DNA of 64,000 bases from Nitrobacter sp051535235. GTDB lineage: Bacteria > Pseudomonadota > Alphaproteobacteria > Rhizobiales > Xanthobacteraceae. Made by a program: the position numbers and the translations under genes. The DNA is taken from positions 62,001 through 126,000 of the forward strand of contig NZ_JBPPLZ010000001.1 of the NCBI RefSeq assembly GCF_051535235.1, written 5' to 3'. Below are positions 17,042 through 25,253 of this stretch, piece by piece (position 1 is the first letter of the stretch; each line of letters begins with the position of its first letter). The notes beneath the pieces are model-generated. The model saw only the letters and a list, made by a program, of their open reading frames with translations. It ran no database searches and had not been told where the DNA came from.

Positions 17042-17923
17042 ATGACGGCAATGATCAAAAAAGTCGGCGTGATCGGTTCGGGGCAGATGGGCAACGGCAT
17101 AGCGCATGTGGCGGCCCTTGCCGGGTTCGACGTGGTCCTCAACGATCTTTCCTCCGATCAGTTGAAGTCGGCCATGGCCATCATCAACGGCAACCTGTCG
17201 CGTCAGGTGTCGAAGAAGATCATCACCGAGGACGCTCGCGACAAGGCGCTCGCGCGGATCGGGCAGACTGAATCTCTCGAGGGGCTAGCCGATTGCGATC
17301 TGGTGATCGAGACCGCCGTCGAGAAGGAGGAGGTCAAGCGCAAGATTTTTCATGCTCTGTGCGCGGTGCTGAAGCCCGAGGCCATTATTGCCTCGAACAC
17401 GTCCTCGATCTCGATTACGCGGCTTGCCTCGTCCACCGACCGTCCGGAGAGGTTCATCGGCATTCACTTCATGAATCCGGTGCCGCTGATGGAGCTGGTG
17501 GAGCTGATCCGCGGCATCGCCACCGACGATGCGACTTTCGATGCGGCCAAGGCATTTGTCGGCAAGCTCGGCAAACAGATCGCCGTATCGGAGGATTTTC
17601 CGGCCTTCATCGTCAACCGGATTCTGCTGCCGATGATCAACGAGGCGATCTACACGCTGTACGAAGGCGTCGGCAACGTCGAGGCGATCGACGCCGCCAT
17701 GAGGCTCGGCGCGCACCATCCGATGGGGCCGCTCGAACTCGCCGATTTCATCGGCCTCGATACCTGCCTGTCGATCATGCAGGTGCTGCATGAGGGACTG
17801 GCCGACTCCAAGTACCGGCCATGTCCGCTGCTGGTAAAATACGTCGAGGCCGGATGGCTCGGCCGCAAGAGTCAGCGCGGCTTTTACGATTACCGTGGCG
17901 AAAAACCGGTTCCGACGCGCTGA
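17042..17923 (+). CDS. 3-hydroxybutyryl-CoA dehydrogenase
   Basis: 293 residues. NAD(P)-dependent oxidation of (S)-3-hydroxybutyryl-CoA to acetoacetyl-CoA. Rossmann start KKVGVIGSGQMGNGIAHVAA, catalytic His in GIHFMNPVPLMELVE with the SNTSSISIT segment, and C-terminal NRILLPMINEA and HHPMGPLELADFIGLDT blocks. Probably in the same operon as etfBA, feeding electrons into butanoate or polyhydroxybutyrate metabolism. Confidence 0.93.
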   Translation: MTAMIKKVGVIGSGQMGNGIAHVAALAGFDVVLNDLSSDQLKSAMAIINGNLSRQVSKKIITEDARDKALARIGQTESLEGLADCDLVIETAVEKEEVKRKIFHALCAVLKPEAIIASNTSSISITRLASSTDRPERFIGIHFMNPVPLMELVELIRGIATDDATFDAAKAFVGKLGKQIAVSEDFPAFIVNRILLPMINEAIYTLYEGVGNVEAIDAAMRLGAHHPMGPLELADFIGLDTCLSIMQVLHEGLADSKYRPCPLLVKYVEAGWLGRKSQRGFYDYRGEKPVPTR

Positions 17924-17992
17924 TTTTCATCCGTAACAATTCTTTGAACTCTGCTTCGCCAGAACGGGCCATGGAGTTCTATGGTGTTTCGA

Positions 17993-18037
17993 GCGGGGCA
18001 TCTCCTCGGGCTTGAGCCGCGGATGGATACCGGCGCG
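17993..18037 (+). repeat. Dispersed repeat fragment, inverted partner of 19317-19362
   Basis: About 45 bp containing GGGGCATCTCCTCGGGCTTG and ending GGATGGATACC. The reverse complement occurs just beyond the other end of cpoB, so this gene is flanked by an inverted pair. Confidence 0.7.
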
Positions 18038-18141
18038 GCCCCCGCCGGCATGGGGGCGGTGAACACGCGGTCACGCGACCGCACGCTGGACATGAACCTC
18101 GACCCACAGGCGCAAATGGTCGCGTTTCCGGCGTCAGATCC

Positions 18142-19101
18142 TCAGCACTTCACCCGCTTCTGCTCGCGGTCCACGGCCTGCTTCACGCCCGCCGAGGAGC
18201 GCGGATATTTGCGCGTGACTTCGCCAAGCGCGGCGCAAGCGGCTTCCTTTTCCTTCAGCGCGGCCAGCGATTGTCCGAGCCGCAGCAAGGCATCCGCCGC
18301 CTTCGCCGAGGTGTCGTATTTGGTGGTCACGCCGAGGAAGGCCTCGGCCGCCTCGCGATATTTCTGGCGCTGAAACAGGCTTTCACCAAGCCAGTACTGC
18401 GCATCGCCCGTCAGCGCATCGGTCGGGTATTTCTGGGTGAAATTGCGCATGGTTTCCTCGGCGAGCGCGTAGTCCTTCCGCTGCATGTAGCCGATGCCCA
18501 GATCGAACTCGTCGCGCGGCGTCGCCGACGGCGGCAGCGTCGTCAGACCGCCGGTCGAAGACGGAGCCGACTCGGACGCCGGATACCCGCCCGGCCGGCG
18601 CGGGCTGGTATTGGCGAGGTCGAGCGGCGCACCGGCTTCCCGGCCGCCAGGCGAGCCCACGGCCTCTCCCGGTATCGGCATTTGTCCGCCACCGAGCGCA
18701 CGCGGTGCGCCGGGCGCGTTCGGATTCCGGCTGGGATCGAAGGCATCGCCGCGATGGCCTTGCGCGGGCACGCTTACCGCCTGTTCCTGAACGACGGGCG
18801 CCTGCCCTCCCCGCGGATCGTAGGCCGGCTGACGGTATGTCGGAGCCGATTGTGCCGGCGGAGCGGCGGCGACGGCAGGCGGGACGCCGCCTGCCGGCTG
18901 CGACTGCTGCAATTGTTGCTCGAGCATCCGATTCCGATGTTGCAATTCCTCATTCTGTCCGGTCAGCGTTCTGAGCTGATCTTCCAGTTGCTGTATGCGG
19001 ATTTCAGGATCGACGTCGTATTGCGCGAATGCGGGTGACGACAACGCAAGCGCGGCGGCAACGGCCGCTGCGCGCGCAAGCATCGGGGCTATGGATGACA
19101 T
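18142..19101 (-). CDS. cpoB: Tol-Pal system protein CpoB (YbgF)
   Basis: 319 residues, periplasmic. Signal peptide with cleavage near SSPAFAQYD, an N-terminal coiled coil (EIRIQQLEDQLRTLTGQNEELQ) that normally trimerises and binds TolA, a Pro/Gly-rich linker (about 75-185) and C-terminal tetratricopeptide repeats (FDLGIGYMQRKDYALAEETM, YWLGESLFQRQKYREAAEAF). It coordinates Tol-Pal-driven outer-membrane constriction with septal cell-wall synthesis. I used the Met at MSSIAPMLARAAAVAAAL; an earlier in-frame Met precedes no signal sequence. Confidence 0.88.
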   Translation of the reverse strand: MSSIAPMLARAAAVAAALALSSPAFAQYDVDPEIRIQQLEDQLRTLTGQNEELQHRNRMLEQQLQQSQPAGGVPPAVAAAPPAQSAPTYRQPAYDPRGGQAPVVQEQAVSVPAQGHRGDAFDPSRNPNAPGAPRALGGGQMPIPGEAVGSPGGREAGAPLDLANTSPRRPGGYPASESAPSSTGGLTTLPPSATPRDEFDLGIGYMQRKDYALAEETMRNFTQKYPTDALTGDAQYWLGESLFQRQKYREAAEAFLGVTTKYDTSAKAADALLRLGQSLAALKEKEAACAALGEVTRKYPRSSAGVKQAVDREQKRVKC

Positions 19102-19242
19102 TTTGGCCTGACGATTGAAATGAACGTCGCATCGAAAGCGCACCCATTGAAAACCCGACTGCGCCGAAAATGTGACTTGGTCCAACACCGGCAATCACTT
19201 TACGACGATCTCTCGGATCAGTCTTCTGTTTAGATCGTCCCT

Positions 19243-19328
19243 TGAGCCTTTCGGCTTCTGACGGAATCAGGAGCGAGGCTCCATGATTTTGTTTTGACGC
19301 GTTTTCTTGACGCGAACCGGTATCCATT
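19243..19328 (-). repeat. Dispersed repeat, family A copy 2
   Basis: Reverse-complement match to 3747-3832, about 86 bp, lying between cpoB and the pal terminator. Next to it, 19317-19362 matches 17993-18037 in inverse orientation. Confidence 0.8.
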
Positions 19329-19382
19329 CTCGGGTCAAGCCCGAGGAGATGCCTCGCTCCAGAGCGCGATGCGACGCTGGCC

Positions 19383-19414
19383 CAAAAACAAGCCGGCGCC
19401 CGAAGGCGCCGGCT
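19383..19414 (-). terminator. Rho-independent terminator of pal
   Basis: Perfect 10-bp stem AGCCGGCGCC / GGCGCCGGCT with a TTCG tetraloop, then TGTTTTTG on the minus strand, 24 bases after the pal stop. It separates pal from cpoB, which must then have its own promoter or rely on readthrough. Confidence 0.9.
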
Positions 19415-19437
19415 GAAATCACGGATGCGCGACCTTA

Positions 19438-19932
19438 TCAGGAGCTGGCGTTCAACACCGTGACGGCACGGCGGTTCTGGGACCAACAGGAGATATCGTT
19501 ACAGACCGCGACCGGGCGCTCCTTGCCGTAGGAGATCGTCCGCATCCGGCCGGAATCGATGCCGCGCGACGCGAGGAAGGCACGAACCGTCTGCGCACGG
19601 CGGGCGCCGAGCGCGATGTTGTATTCGCGGGTGCCGCGTTCGTCGGCATGGCCTTCGATCGTGAAGGAATAGCGAGGATAGGTCTGCAGCCAGCGCGCCT
19701 GCTTTTCCAGCGTCGTGACGGCCTGCGGCGACAGGTTGGTCTGATCACTTTCGAAGAAGACGCGATCGCCGACGTTGACCACGAAATCCTGCTGACTGCC
19801 CGGCGTAGCGGCCCCGGCCATGGCGCCGTCCGCACCCATGCCGTTCTTGTTGGCGCAGGCCCCCATCGACAGCGCCACCGCGAGCACGGCGGCCAGCTTC
19901 AATCCCCGGAGGATTGGCTTCTGATGTAACAT
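19438..19932 (-). CDS. pal: Peptidoglycan-associated lipoprotein Pal
   Basis: 164 residues, outer-membrane lipoprotein. Lipobox LSMGAC fits signal peptidase II cleavage before Cys. The OmpA-like domain binds meso-diaminopimelate: FFESDQTNLSPQAVTTLEKQ, IEGHADERGTREYNIALGAR and SYGKERP. With TolQRAB it ties the outer membrane to peptidoglycan and drives its constriction at division. Start chosen at MLHQKPILRGLKL because the signal sequence begins there and GGAGGCTCCGGA lies directly upstream; the longer in-frame start has no signal sequence. Confidence 0.95.
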   Translation of the reverse strand: MLHQKPILRGLKLAAVLAVALSMGACANKNGMGADGAMAGAATPGSQQDFVVNVGDRVFFESDQTNLSPQAVTTLEKQARWLQTYPRYSFTIEGHADERGTREYNIALGARRAQTVRAFLASRGIDSGRMRTISYGKERPVAVCNDISCWSQNRRAVTVLNASS

Positions 19933-20278
19933 TCCGGAGCCTCCACGCTCACGTTTTTCCACTGTTATCCGCTCTACAGGGCGATGGTTAAGCGAACGTT
20001 CCGTCAACCTTGATGAGACGTTGCCCGACTGCATCAAATGCCAAGTTTTCAGGAAAGAGCGCCGCGATGGTTAATGAGTTGCAAATGTGGCGCGACGGTG
20101 AAGCGACGGCCTGTCTTCGGCGCAGCCTGTCCTCGGTCCACTGGCGGGATGTGCGCTCGACGCTTCTCCCCAATCGCGTTCCGGCGCTTTCGCACCGCTA
20201 CGAAGCGCATGACGATGGCGATATTCGGTCATGGCCCGGAGGCGAGCTGTCCATCCCGACGCGGAAGGAGCCGGCGAA
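19933..20278. other. 346-bp gap, no gene recognised
   Basis: Between pal and the FeeM-like gene, both on the minus strand. I find no conserved short reading frame, repeat or strong hairpin; an open plus-strand frame across it overlaps the end of the next gene and has no recognisable protein. It probably holds the pal promoter. Confidence 0.5.
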
Positions 20279-21022
20279 TCAAAGCTTTGGGGCAATCGAG
20301 GCGCTCGCGAACGGAAGCGCGGAACCCGTCAGCACGGACGCCGAGGTTCCGCTCCTTCGCTCGAACAACATCCGGCGTTCGAAATAGCTCGAACGCAGAT
20401 AAGGATAGCGGGTGAAGACCTTTTCGCGGGAGGCCGGAAAATCGACCGCCATCAGGCAAATCGGCTTGATCAGACCCGGATAGAGACGCGGCGGGCTCAG
20501 CGGCTGGTGATTGAACAGGCGCGTGTAGAACGTGCGGTGCTCGGGGCGGACGGTGGCCAGTCCAAGATCGGCGTGAAAGAAACTGCAGGCGACGAAGCAC
20601 AGCCGAAGCGTGAGGTATGGCAATTCGGGAAATCGCCCCGCGATTTCCGGATCCGCGACGAAGCGGGTCGGGTCAACCATGACCTTGCCCTGATCGACCT
20701 CCTGCTGAAGATAATCCTGAAACACGTCCACCGACGGACAAAGCGGATATTCCGGCGATGAAATGCTGAGGCGGATGGAACTGGCGAGGGCGCCATCCAG
20801 ATAAACCCCGAAAATCCAGGAGTTCGGCATATCGTCGAACCGATCAGTGATTTTATGATCGGGATTGGGCTCGATCGCCCCTTCCTTCAGGTAGGCGCGA
20901 TATCGCAGACGATAGATGACGTCCCTCTCCGCCCGCGTTTCCATCAGGCGATAGTCGATCCGATCGAGCAGCTCGATGCCGCGATCCACTGGCTTGGCAA
21001 TTGTCTGTTGAGCCGAACTCAT
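20279..21022 (-). CDS. FeeM-like N-acyltransferase (acyl-homoserine-lactone-synthase fold)
   Basis: 247 residues of the GNAT-related FeeM / autoinducer synthase group. The N-terminal block IYRLRYRAYLKEGAIEPNPD and the DRFDDMPNSWIFGVYLDG...SSIRLS block are the family signature; FeeM itself, from soil DNA, makes N-acyl-tyrosines from acyl carrier protein. Whether this one acylates an amino acid is inferred. It lies on the same strand between the GGDEF-EAL gene and pal, inside the tol-pal region, behind an A/T-rich leader with inverted repeats. No LuxR regulator is adjacent, which argues against quorum sensing in the usual arrangement. Confidence 0.72.
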   Translation of the reverse strand: MSSAQQTIAKPVDRGIELLDRIDYRLMETRAERDVIYRLRYRAYLKEGAIEPNPDHKITDRFDDMPNSWIFGVYLDGALASSIRLSISSPEYPLCPSVDVFQDYLQQEVDQGKVMVDPTRFVADPEIAGRFPELPYLTLRLCFVACSFFHADLGLATVRPEHRTFYTRLFNHQPLSPPRLYPGLIKPICLMAVDFPASREKVFTRYPYLRSSYFERRMLFERRSGTSASVLTGSALPFASASIAPKL

Positions 21023-21067
21023 TGGAACACCCCCGATCCACCTTGAATCCCAGCCGACGATCGAAGG

Positions 21068-21115
21068 TTAACGCTTTGCTAACTTATTGCAAAGGTAACG
21101 AAGCATTAGCGTTAA
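21068..21115. promoter_or_regulatory. Inverted repeat upstream of the FeeM-like gene
   Basis: TTAACGCT at one end and AGCGTTAA at the other, 48 bp in total, with further GCTAAC and GGTAACG half-sites between. TTAA-N7-CTAA at 21068-21082 is one mismatch from the CtrA consensus TTAA-N7-TTAA. The A/T-rich run that follows (TATAATAATAATATCG) contains no clear gene. Identity of the regulator is unknown. Confidence 0.45.
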
Positions 21116-21152
21116 TTCCTGCCCTCCTATAATAATAATATCGTTAATTTAC

Positions 21153-21175
21153 ATCGGTTGCGCTCACGAACCGAT
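21153..21175. terminator. Stem-loop downstream of the GGDEF-EAL gene
   Basis: ATCGGTT / AACCGAT with a 9-base loop, 45 bases after the GGDEF-EAL stop. No long T-run follows, so it is a weak terminator or a processing hairpin. Confidence 0.4.
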
Positions 21176-21219
21176 TTAGAAGATTTCAATTCGAGACGGG
21201 GCAATTGTGGGAAAAAATT

Positions 21220-23547
21220 TTAAGCGATCGACCGCGACGGGAGGACCTTCACATTATCGTCACGCTGCCGGCGTCCGTGAGAGGCATCCAACAGTTGACG
21301 AATGCGGGACGCGGAGACCGGCCGGCTGAAGAGGTAGCCCTGCGCTTCGGTCACCGTGCCGTCGGCGCTGATCAGTTCGAGCTGCTCGTTGGTCTCGATG
21401 CCCTCTACCACGACGGACATGCCGAGATCGGCGCTCAGCCGCGCCACGCCGCGCAACAGCGTCAACGGCCGATCCGTATCGATCCCTTCGAGGAACGAGC
21501 GGTCGATCTTGACCTTCTGAAGCGGGAAATTGTGCAGATAGCTGAGGCTCGAATAGCCGGTGCCGAAGTCGTCCAGGGAAATCCTCACCCCGGCCGAGCG
21601 CAACTGTGTCAACGCATCGAGCGTCCACTGGGTGTTGCGCAGCAAGGATGATTCCGTGATCTCGATTTCCAGGCGGTGCGCCGGAAGACCAGAGACCTCC
21701 AGCGCATAGCGGACCTCGCTCAGGATCTCGCGCTGGTGGAACTGCTGCGACGAAAAATTGACGGCGACGCTGACAGCCTCCGGCCATGTCATGCATTCCA
21801 TGCAGGCCTTACGCAAGATCCAGCGGCCGAGATCGATGATGAGGCCCATCTCCTCCGCCACCGGAATGATGTCCATCGGTGACACGGTTCCGCGCGTCGG
21901 ATGATTCCAGCGCAGCAGCGCCTCGCAGACCGTGATCCGTCCTGACTTCAGATTGACCAGCGGCTGATAGAACAGTTCGAACTCTTCGTTGGCCAGCGCC
22001 TTGCGCAGATCGAGTTCGAGGACGCGGCGCGCTTCGACGGTTTCCGCCATCTCGCTGCGAAAGAAGCAGAACGTTCCGCGACCGCCCGCCTTGGCCCGGT
22101 ACAGCGCCATATCGGCGTTCTTGAGAAGGTTGTCAGCAGTGGCGCCGGGCGACGTCAGCGCGATGCCGATGCTCGCGCCGATCTCGACGAGGTGACGGTC
22201 GACCTCGTACCGCTCGGTAAGCCGTTCGACGATGCGGCGGGACAGCGCGGCCGCCTCCTCCGGCGAGTGAATGTTTTGCTGGAACACGACGAACTCGTCG
22301 CCGCCAAACCGCGCCACGAAATCCTCCGGACGCAGCATTCCGCGGAGCCGGTCGGCGACAATGCACAACAGGCGGTCGCCGCAGGGATGGCCGAGCGTAT
22401 CGTTGATCTGCTTGAATTGATCGAGATCGATGAACAGCAGCGCCGAGAGCCGCGACTCGCTGTGTGGAGCTGCCAGCAGGCGTTCGATTTCGTCGCGGAA
22501 GCTGAGCCTGTTGGGCAATTCCGTCAGTGAATCAAAGCGGGCAAGATGGTTGATTCGCGCCTCCGCCTTGCGCCGTTCCGTGATGTCCTCGACGAGAACG
22601 ACGGTGCCTCCGCAGATCATCGGCTGGAACGTCCACGACAGCGCCCGGCCATGTTCCGTATCCGCGTCGGCGGTCACGATCGCGCCGGCCTGCGAATTCT
22701 CCAGTTCCGAAATGATCGCCCGTCCGTTTTCGGATGACATCGTTCCGGCAGCCACGCATGCCGCGATGACCTCCGCCGCGCCGACATTGCGATGCACGAA
22801 GCCGTCGGCGAGGCGCATCATTTCGCTGAAGCGATAGTTCATCACTCCGAGGCGACCATTGGCGCCGAACATGCACAGACCATGCGGCATGTTGTTCAAT
22901 GCGGTGTCGAACTGGGCGGCGAGCGCCGCTTCGCGTTCGCGCGCGATCAGGGCGCGGACGAAAATCGCCTGCAGTTTCGTGGTGATCCTCTCGAGGCCGA
23001 GGAAATACAGCACGGTCAGAAGCGCCATCCCGACGTAATAGGGATCGAGGCGCAGCATCATCGCCCCCGCCATCGGTCCGCAGGTCAGCAAAATCTGCAG
23101 GTGGAAGATCCACGGGCGCCCGTAGGCGCGGCCGGCGCCGGCAGCCACGTATCCCGTCGTGACCGCGATGCAGATCATATGCGCGACCGCGTCGTCGGTC
23201 ATCAAAAGTGCGACGGCGCACCACGCGCCGAGCGCAATCGCGTAAAGCACCGCCCCGATCTGGTACCGTATTTCCCAACTGGTTGCCTCCGTCACGGTCA
23301 GGTCCGAACGGCGGCGCTTATATTTCACCATATCGAAGCTGCGGAGCGCGCCGATCAGAACGAGAGACGCAGCGCACGGCCACAGCAGATGATTGCCGGT
23401 CTTCAACGCGGTCATGGTGGCGGCAATCGCCGCGCAAACCGCCCCGGCGAACATCGGTGCCGGATTCTGAAACAGCGAACCCACGAGCGCCGCGTATATC
23501 GCTGGCGACATCGTATCGGTATCGCGATGGTGATCGGCCAATTGCAT
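21220..23547 (-). CDS. Membrane GGDEF-EAL cyclic-di-GMP protein with PAS domain
   Basis: 775 residues. N-terminal membrane region of about five or six helices (10-190), a PAS-like region (about 210-330), a GGDEF domain with intact RFGGDEF and an EAL domain with CEALLRW, DDFGTGYSS and VEGIE motifs kept. Both catalytic sites look usable, so it may make and break cyclic-di-GMP. A second in-frame Met 36 bases inside is an alternative start; neither has a convincing Shine-Dalgarno. It splits the tol-pal region together with the FeeM-like gene. Confidence 0.88.
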   Translation of the reverse strand: MQLADHHRDTDTMSPAIYAALVGSLFQNPAPMFAGAVCAAIAATMTALKTGNHLLWPCAASLVLIGALRSFDMVKYKRRRSDLTVTEATSWEIRYQIGAVLYAIALGAWCAVALLMTDDAVAHMICIAVTTGYVAAGAGRAYGRPWIFHLQILLTCGPMAGAMMLRLDPYYVGMALLTVLYFLGLERITTKLQAIFVRALIAREREAALAAQFDTALNNMPHGLCMFGANGRLGVMNYRFSEMMRLADGFVHRNVGAAEVIAACVAAGTMSSENGRAIISELENSQAGAIVTADADTEHGRALSWTFQPMICGGTVVLVEDITERRKAEARINHLARFDSLTELPNRLSFRDEIERLLAAPHSESRLSALLFIDLDQFKQINDTLGHPCGDRLLCIVADRLRGMLRPEDFVARFGGDEFVVFQQNIHSPEEAAALSRRIVERLTERYEVDRHLVEIGASIGIALTSPGATADNLLKNADMALYRAKAGGRGTFCFFRSEMAETVEARRVLELDLRKALANEEFELFYQPLVNLKSGRITVCEALLRWNHPTRGTVSPMDIIPVAEEMGLIIDLGRWILRKACMECMTWPEAVSVAVNFSSQQFHQREILSEVRYALEVSGLPAHRLEIEITESSLLRNTQWTLDALTQLRSAGVRISLDDFGTGYSSLSYLHNFPLQKVKIDRSFLEGIDTDRPLTLLRGVARLSADLGMSVVVEGIETNEQLELISADGTVTEAQGYLFSRPVSASRIRQLLDASHGRRQRDDNVKVLPSRSIA

Positions 23548-23824
23548 CGGCGGCGCGCGTATCCGTGTTCGGGGCGCACAGTGTTACCGAATGCTGGTGA
23601 AGCCTTTCTGAGCGAACATCGTTAGCGAGACATTGAGCCGATCGCAGAAAAACCGGATTTGCTTCTGAATCAGGAAGCTAGCGGGCCGGTTTAACGGTCG
23701 TATCGCTCCCCCAGGGCACCTTGCGGCGATGTCAGGAAACAAGGGAGGCGGGCTGGCGATACGCTCCGCAAAGCACATTTCCAGGGCCTGCGGACCGCCT
23801 CTCATGCCGCCGCAGAGGTCCGGA

Positions 23825-25207
23825 CTATGAGAGCAGGGGCGACCAAGCCGGATCGGACGCGAAACCGGGTGTGGGAACCTTCAGCTCGTTGCGGCCCGAG
23901 ACGTCGATCGTGTAGAGCGACGGGCCGCTGTTGCCGCCGGGATCGCGGAAAAACATCAGCACCCGGCCGTTCGGCGCGAAGGTCGGTCCCTCGTTGTGAA
24001 ATCCTGACGTCAGGATCCGTTCACCCGAGCCGTCCGGCTTGATGATGCCGATGGAAAACTGGCCGCCACCCTGCTTGGTGAAGGCGATGTAATCGCCGCG
24101 CGGCGACCAGACCGGGGTCGAGTAGGAACCCTCGCCGAACGAGATGCGCTGCGCGGCGCCGCCGGTCGCCCCCATCACATAGATTTGCGGCTTGCCGCCG
24201 CGATCGGACTCGAAGCAGATGCGGCCGCCGTCCGGCGAATAGGACGGCGAGGTGTCGATCGCCGGCGTGTCGGTCAGGCGCGTGGTCGACTTGGAGCGAA
24301 GATCCATCACGAACAGGTTGGAGTTGCCGCCCTGCTGCAAGCTCATGATGATGCGCTGGCCGTCGGGCGCAAAACGCGGCGCGAACGACATGCCCGGAAA
24401 GTTGCCTACGATTTCGCGCTGTCCGGTTTCGATGTTGAACAGATAGACCCGCGGATCGCCCTGCCCGAACTCCATGTAGGTGATTTCCTGGGTCGAGGGC
24501 GAAAAGCGCGGAGTAATCACAAGATCGGCGCCACGCGTGAGATAGCGCACGTTGGCGCCGTCCTGATCCATCAGGGCCAGACGCTTGACGCGGTGCTGCG
24601 ACGGCCCGCTCTCGTCGACGAAAACCACCCGGCTGTCGAAATAACCCTTCTCACCGGTCAGGCGCTCGTAAATCTGATCCGAGATGATGTGCGCGATCCG
24701 CCGCCAGTATTCGGGCGAGGTAAAATATTGCTGGCCTGCGAGTTGCTGGCCGGTGGCAACGTCCCACAGCCGAAACTCGGCCTTGAGCCGCCCGTCGCCC
24801 TGACGCGTCATGCGCCCGGTCACCAGCGCCTGGGCATTGATGGTCTTCCAGTTGGCGAACTGCGGCGGCACGTCGATGTTGGTGATCTTCTCGATATAGG
24901 CGGCCTGGTCGATCGGCGCGAACAAGCCGCTGCGCTTGAGGTTGTTGGTAATGACCTGAGCGACACCGGCGCCGACCTCGCCGTCCGACGGCGAGCCGGC
25001 AACGAAATTCGGAATCGCGATCGGCAGCGGCGCGACGTTGCCCTGATCGATCTGCACCCGGGCCTGCCCGAAGGCTTGCCGGCCGCCCAGCAACATGCCA
25101 GCCGAGGCCATGGCGGAAATCAACTGTCGGCGGTTCAGGCGCACGGGCATTCTCGGCAATCCAAATCTTTCAATTCCAAATCTTTTAGTTTCATGTCTGT
25201 CAATCAT
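23825..25207 (-). CDS. tolB: Tol-Pal translocation protein TolB
   Basis: Periplasmic beta-propeller that switches between TolA and Pal. 460 residues from this start. TolB N-terminal domain (about 45-170; PIAIPNFVAGS) and five to six propeller blades with the SPDGGRICFESDRGG, SPRGDYIAFT repeats. The export signal follows a twin-arginine-like motif (RLNRRQLISAMASAG), unusual since E. coli TolB uses Sec. The ATG at 25207 has GGAAGAAG upstream; a Met 57 bases inside, at the Tat-like motif, is an alternative. Follows tolA by 46 bases. Confidence 0.93.
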   Translation of the reverse strand: MIDRHETKRFGIERFGLPRMPVRLNRRQLISAMASAGMLLGGRQAFGQARVQIDQGNVAPLPIAIPNFVAGSPSDGEVGAGVAQVITNNLKRSGLFAPIDQAAYIEKITNIDVPPQFANWKTINAQALVTGRMTRQGDGRLKAEFRLWDVATGQQLAGQQYFTSPEYWRRIAHIISDQIYERLTGEKGYFDSRVVFVDESGPSQHRVKRLALMDQDGANVRYLTRGADLVITPRFSPSTQEITYMEFGQGDPRVYLFNIETGQREIVGNFPGMSFAPRFAPDGQRIIMSLQQGGNSNLFVMDLRSKSTTRLTDTPAIDTSPSYSPDGGRICFESDRGGKPQIYVMGATGGAAQRISFGEGSYSTPVWSPRGDYIAFTKQGGGQFSIGIIKPDGSGERILTSGFHNEGPTFAPNGRVLMFFRDPGGNSGPSLYTIDVSGRNELKVPTPGFASDPAWSPLLS

Positions 25208-25253
25208 CGGGGCAGGCTTCTTCCATCTCGGCCAGGCTCGTCGCTACGGCGCT

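Noticed and set aside
20010..20387. Plus-strand open frame between pal and the FeeM-like gene
   Set aside because: Overlaps the 3' end of the FeeM-like gene and has no recognisable sequence or good ribosome site.
20279..21022. LuxI-type quorum-sensing autoinducer synthase
   Set aside because: Sequence is closer to FeeM-like acyltransferases, and there is no LuxR regulator next to it, so homoserine-lactone synthesis is not supported.
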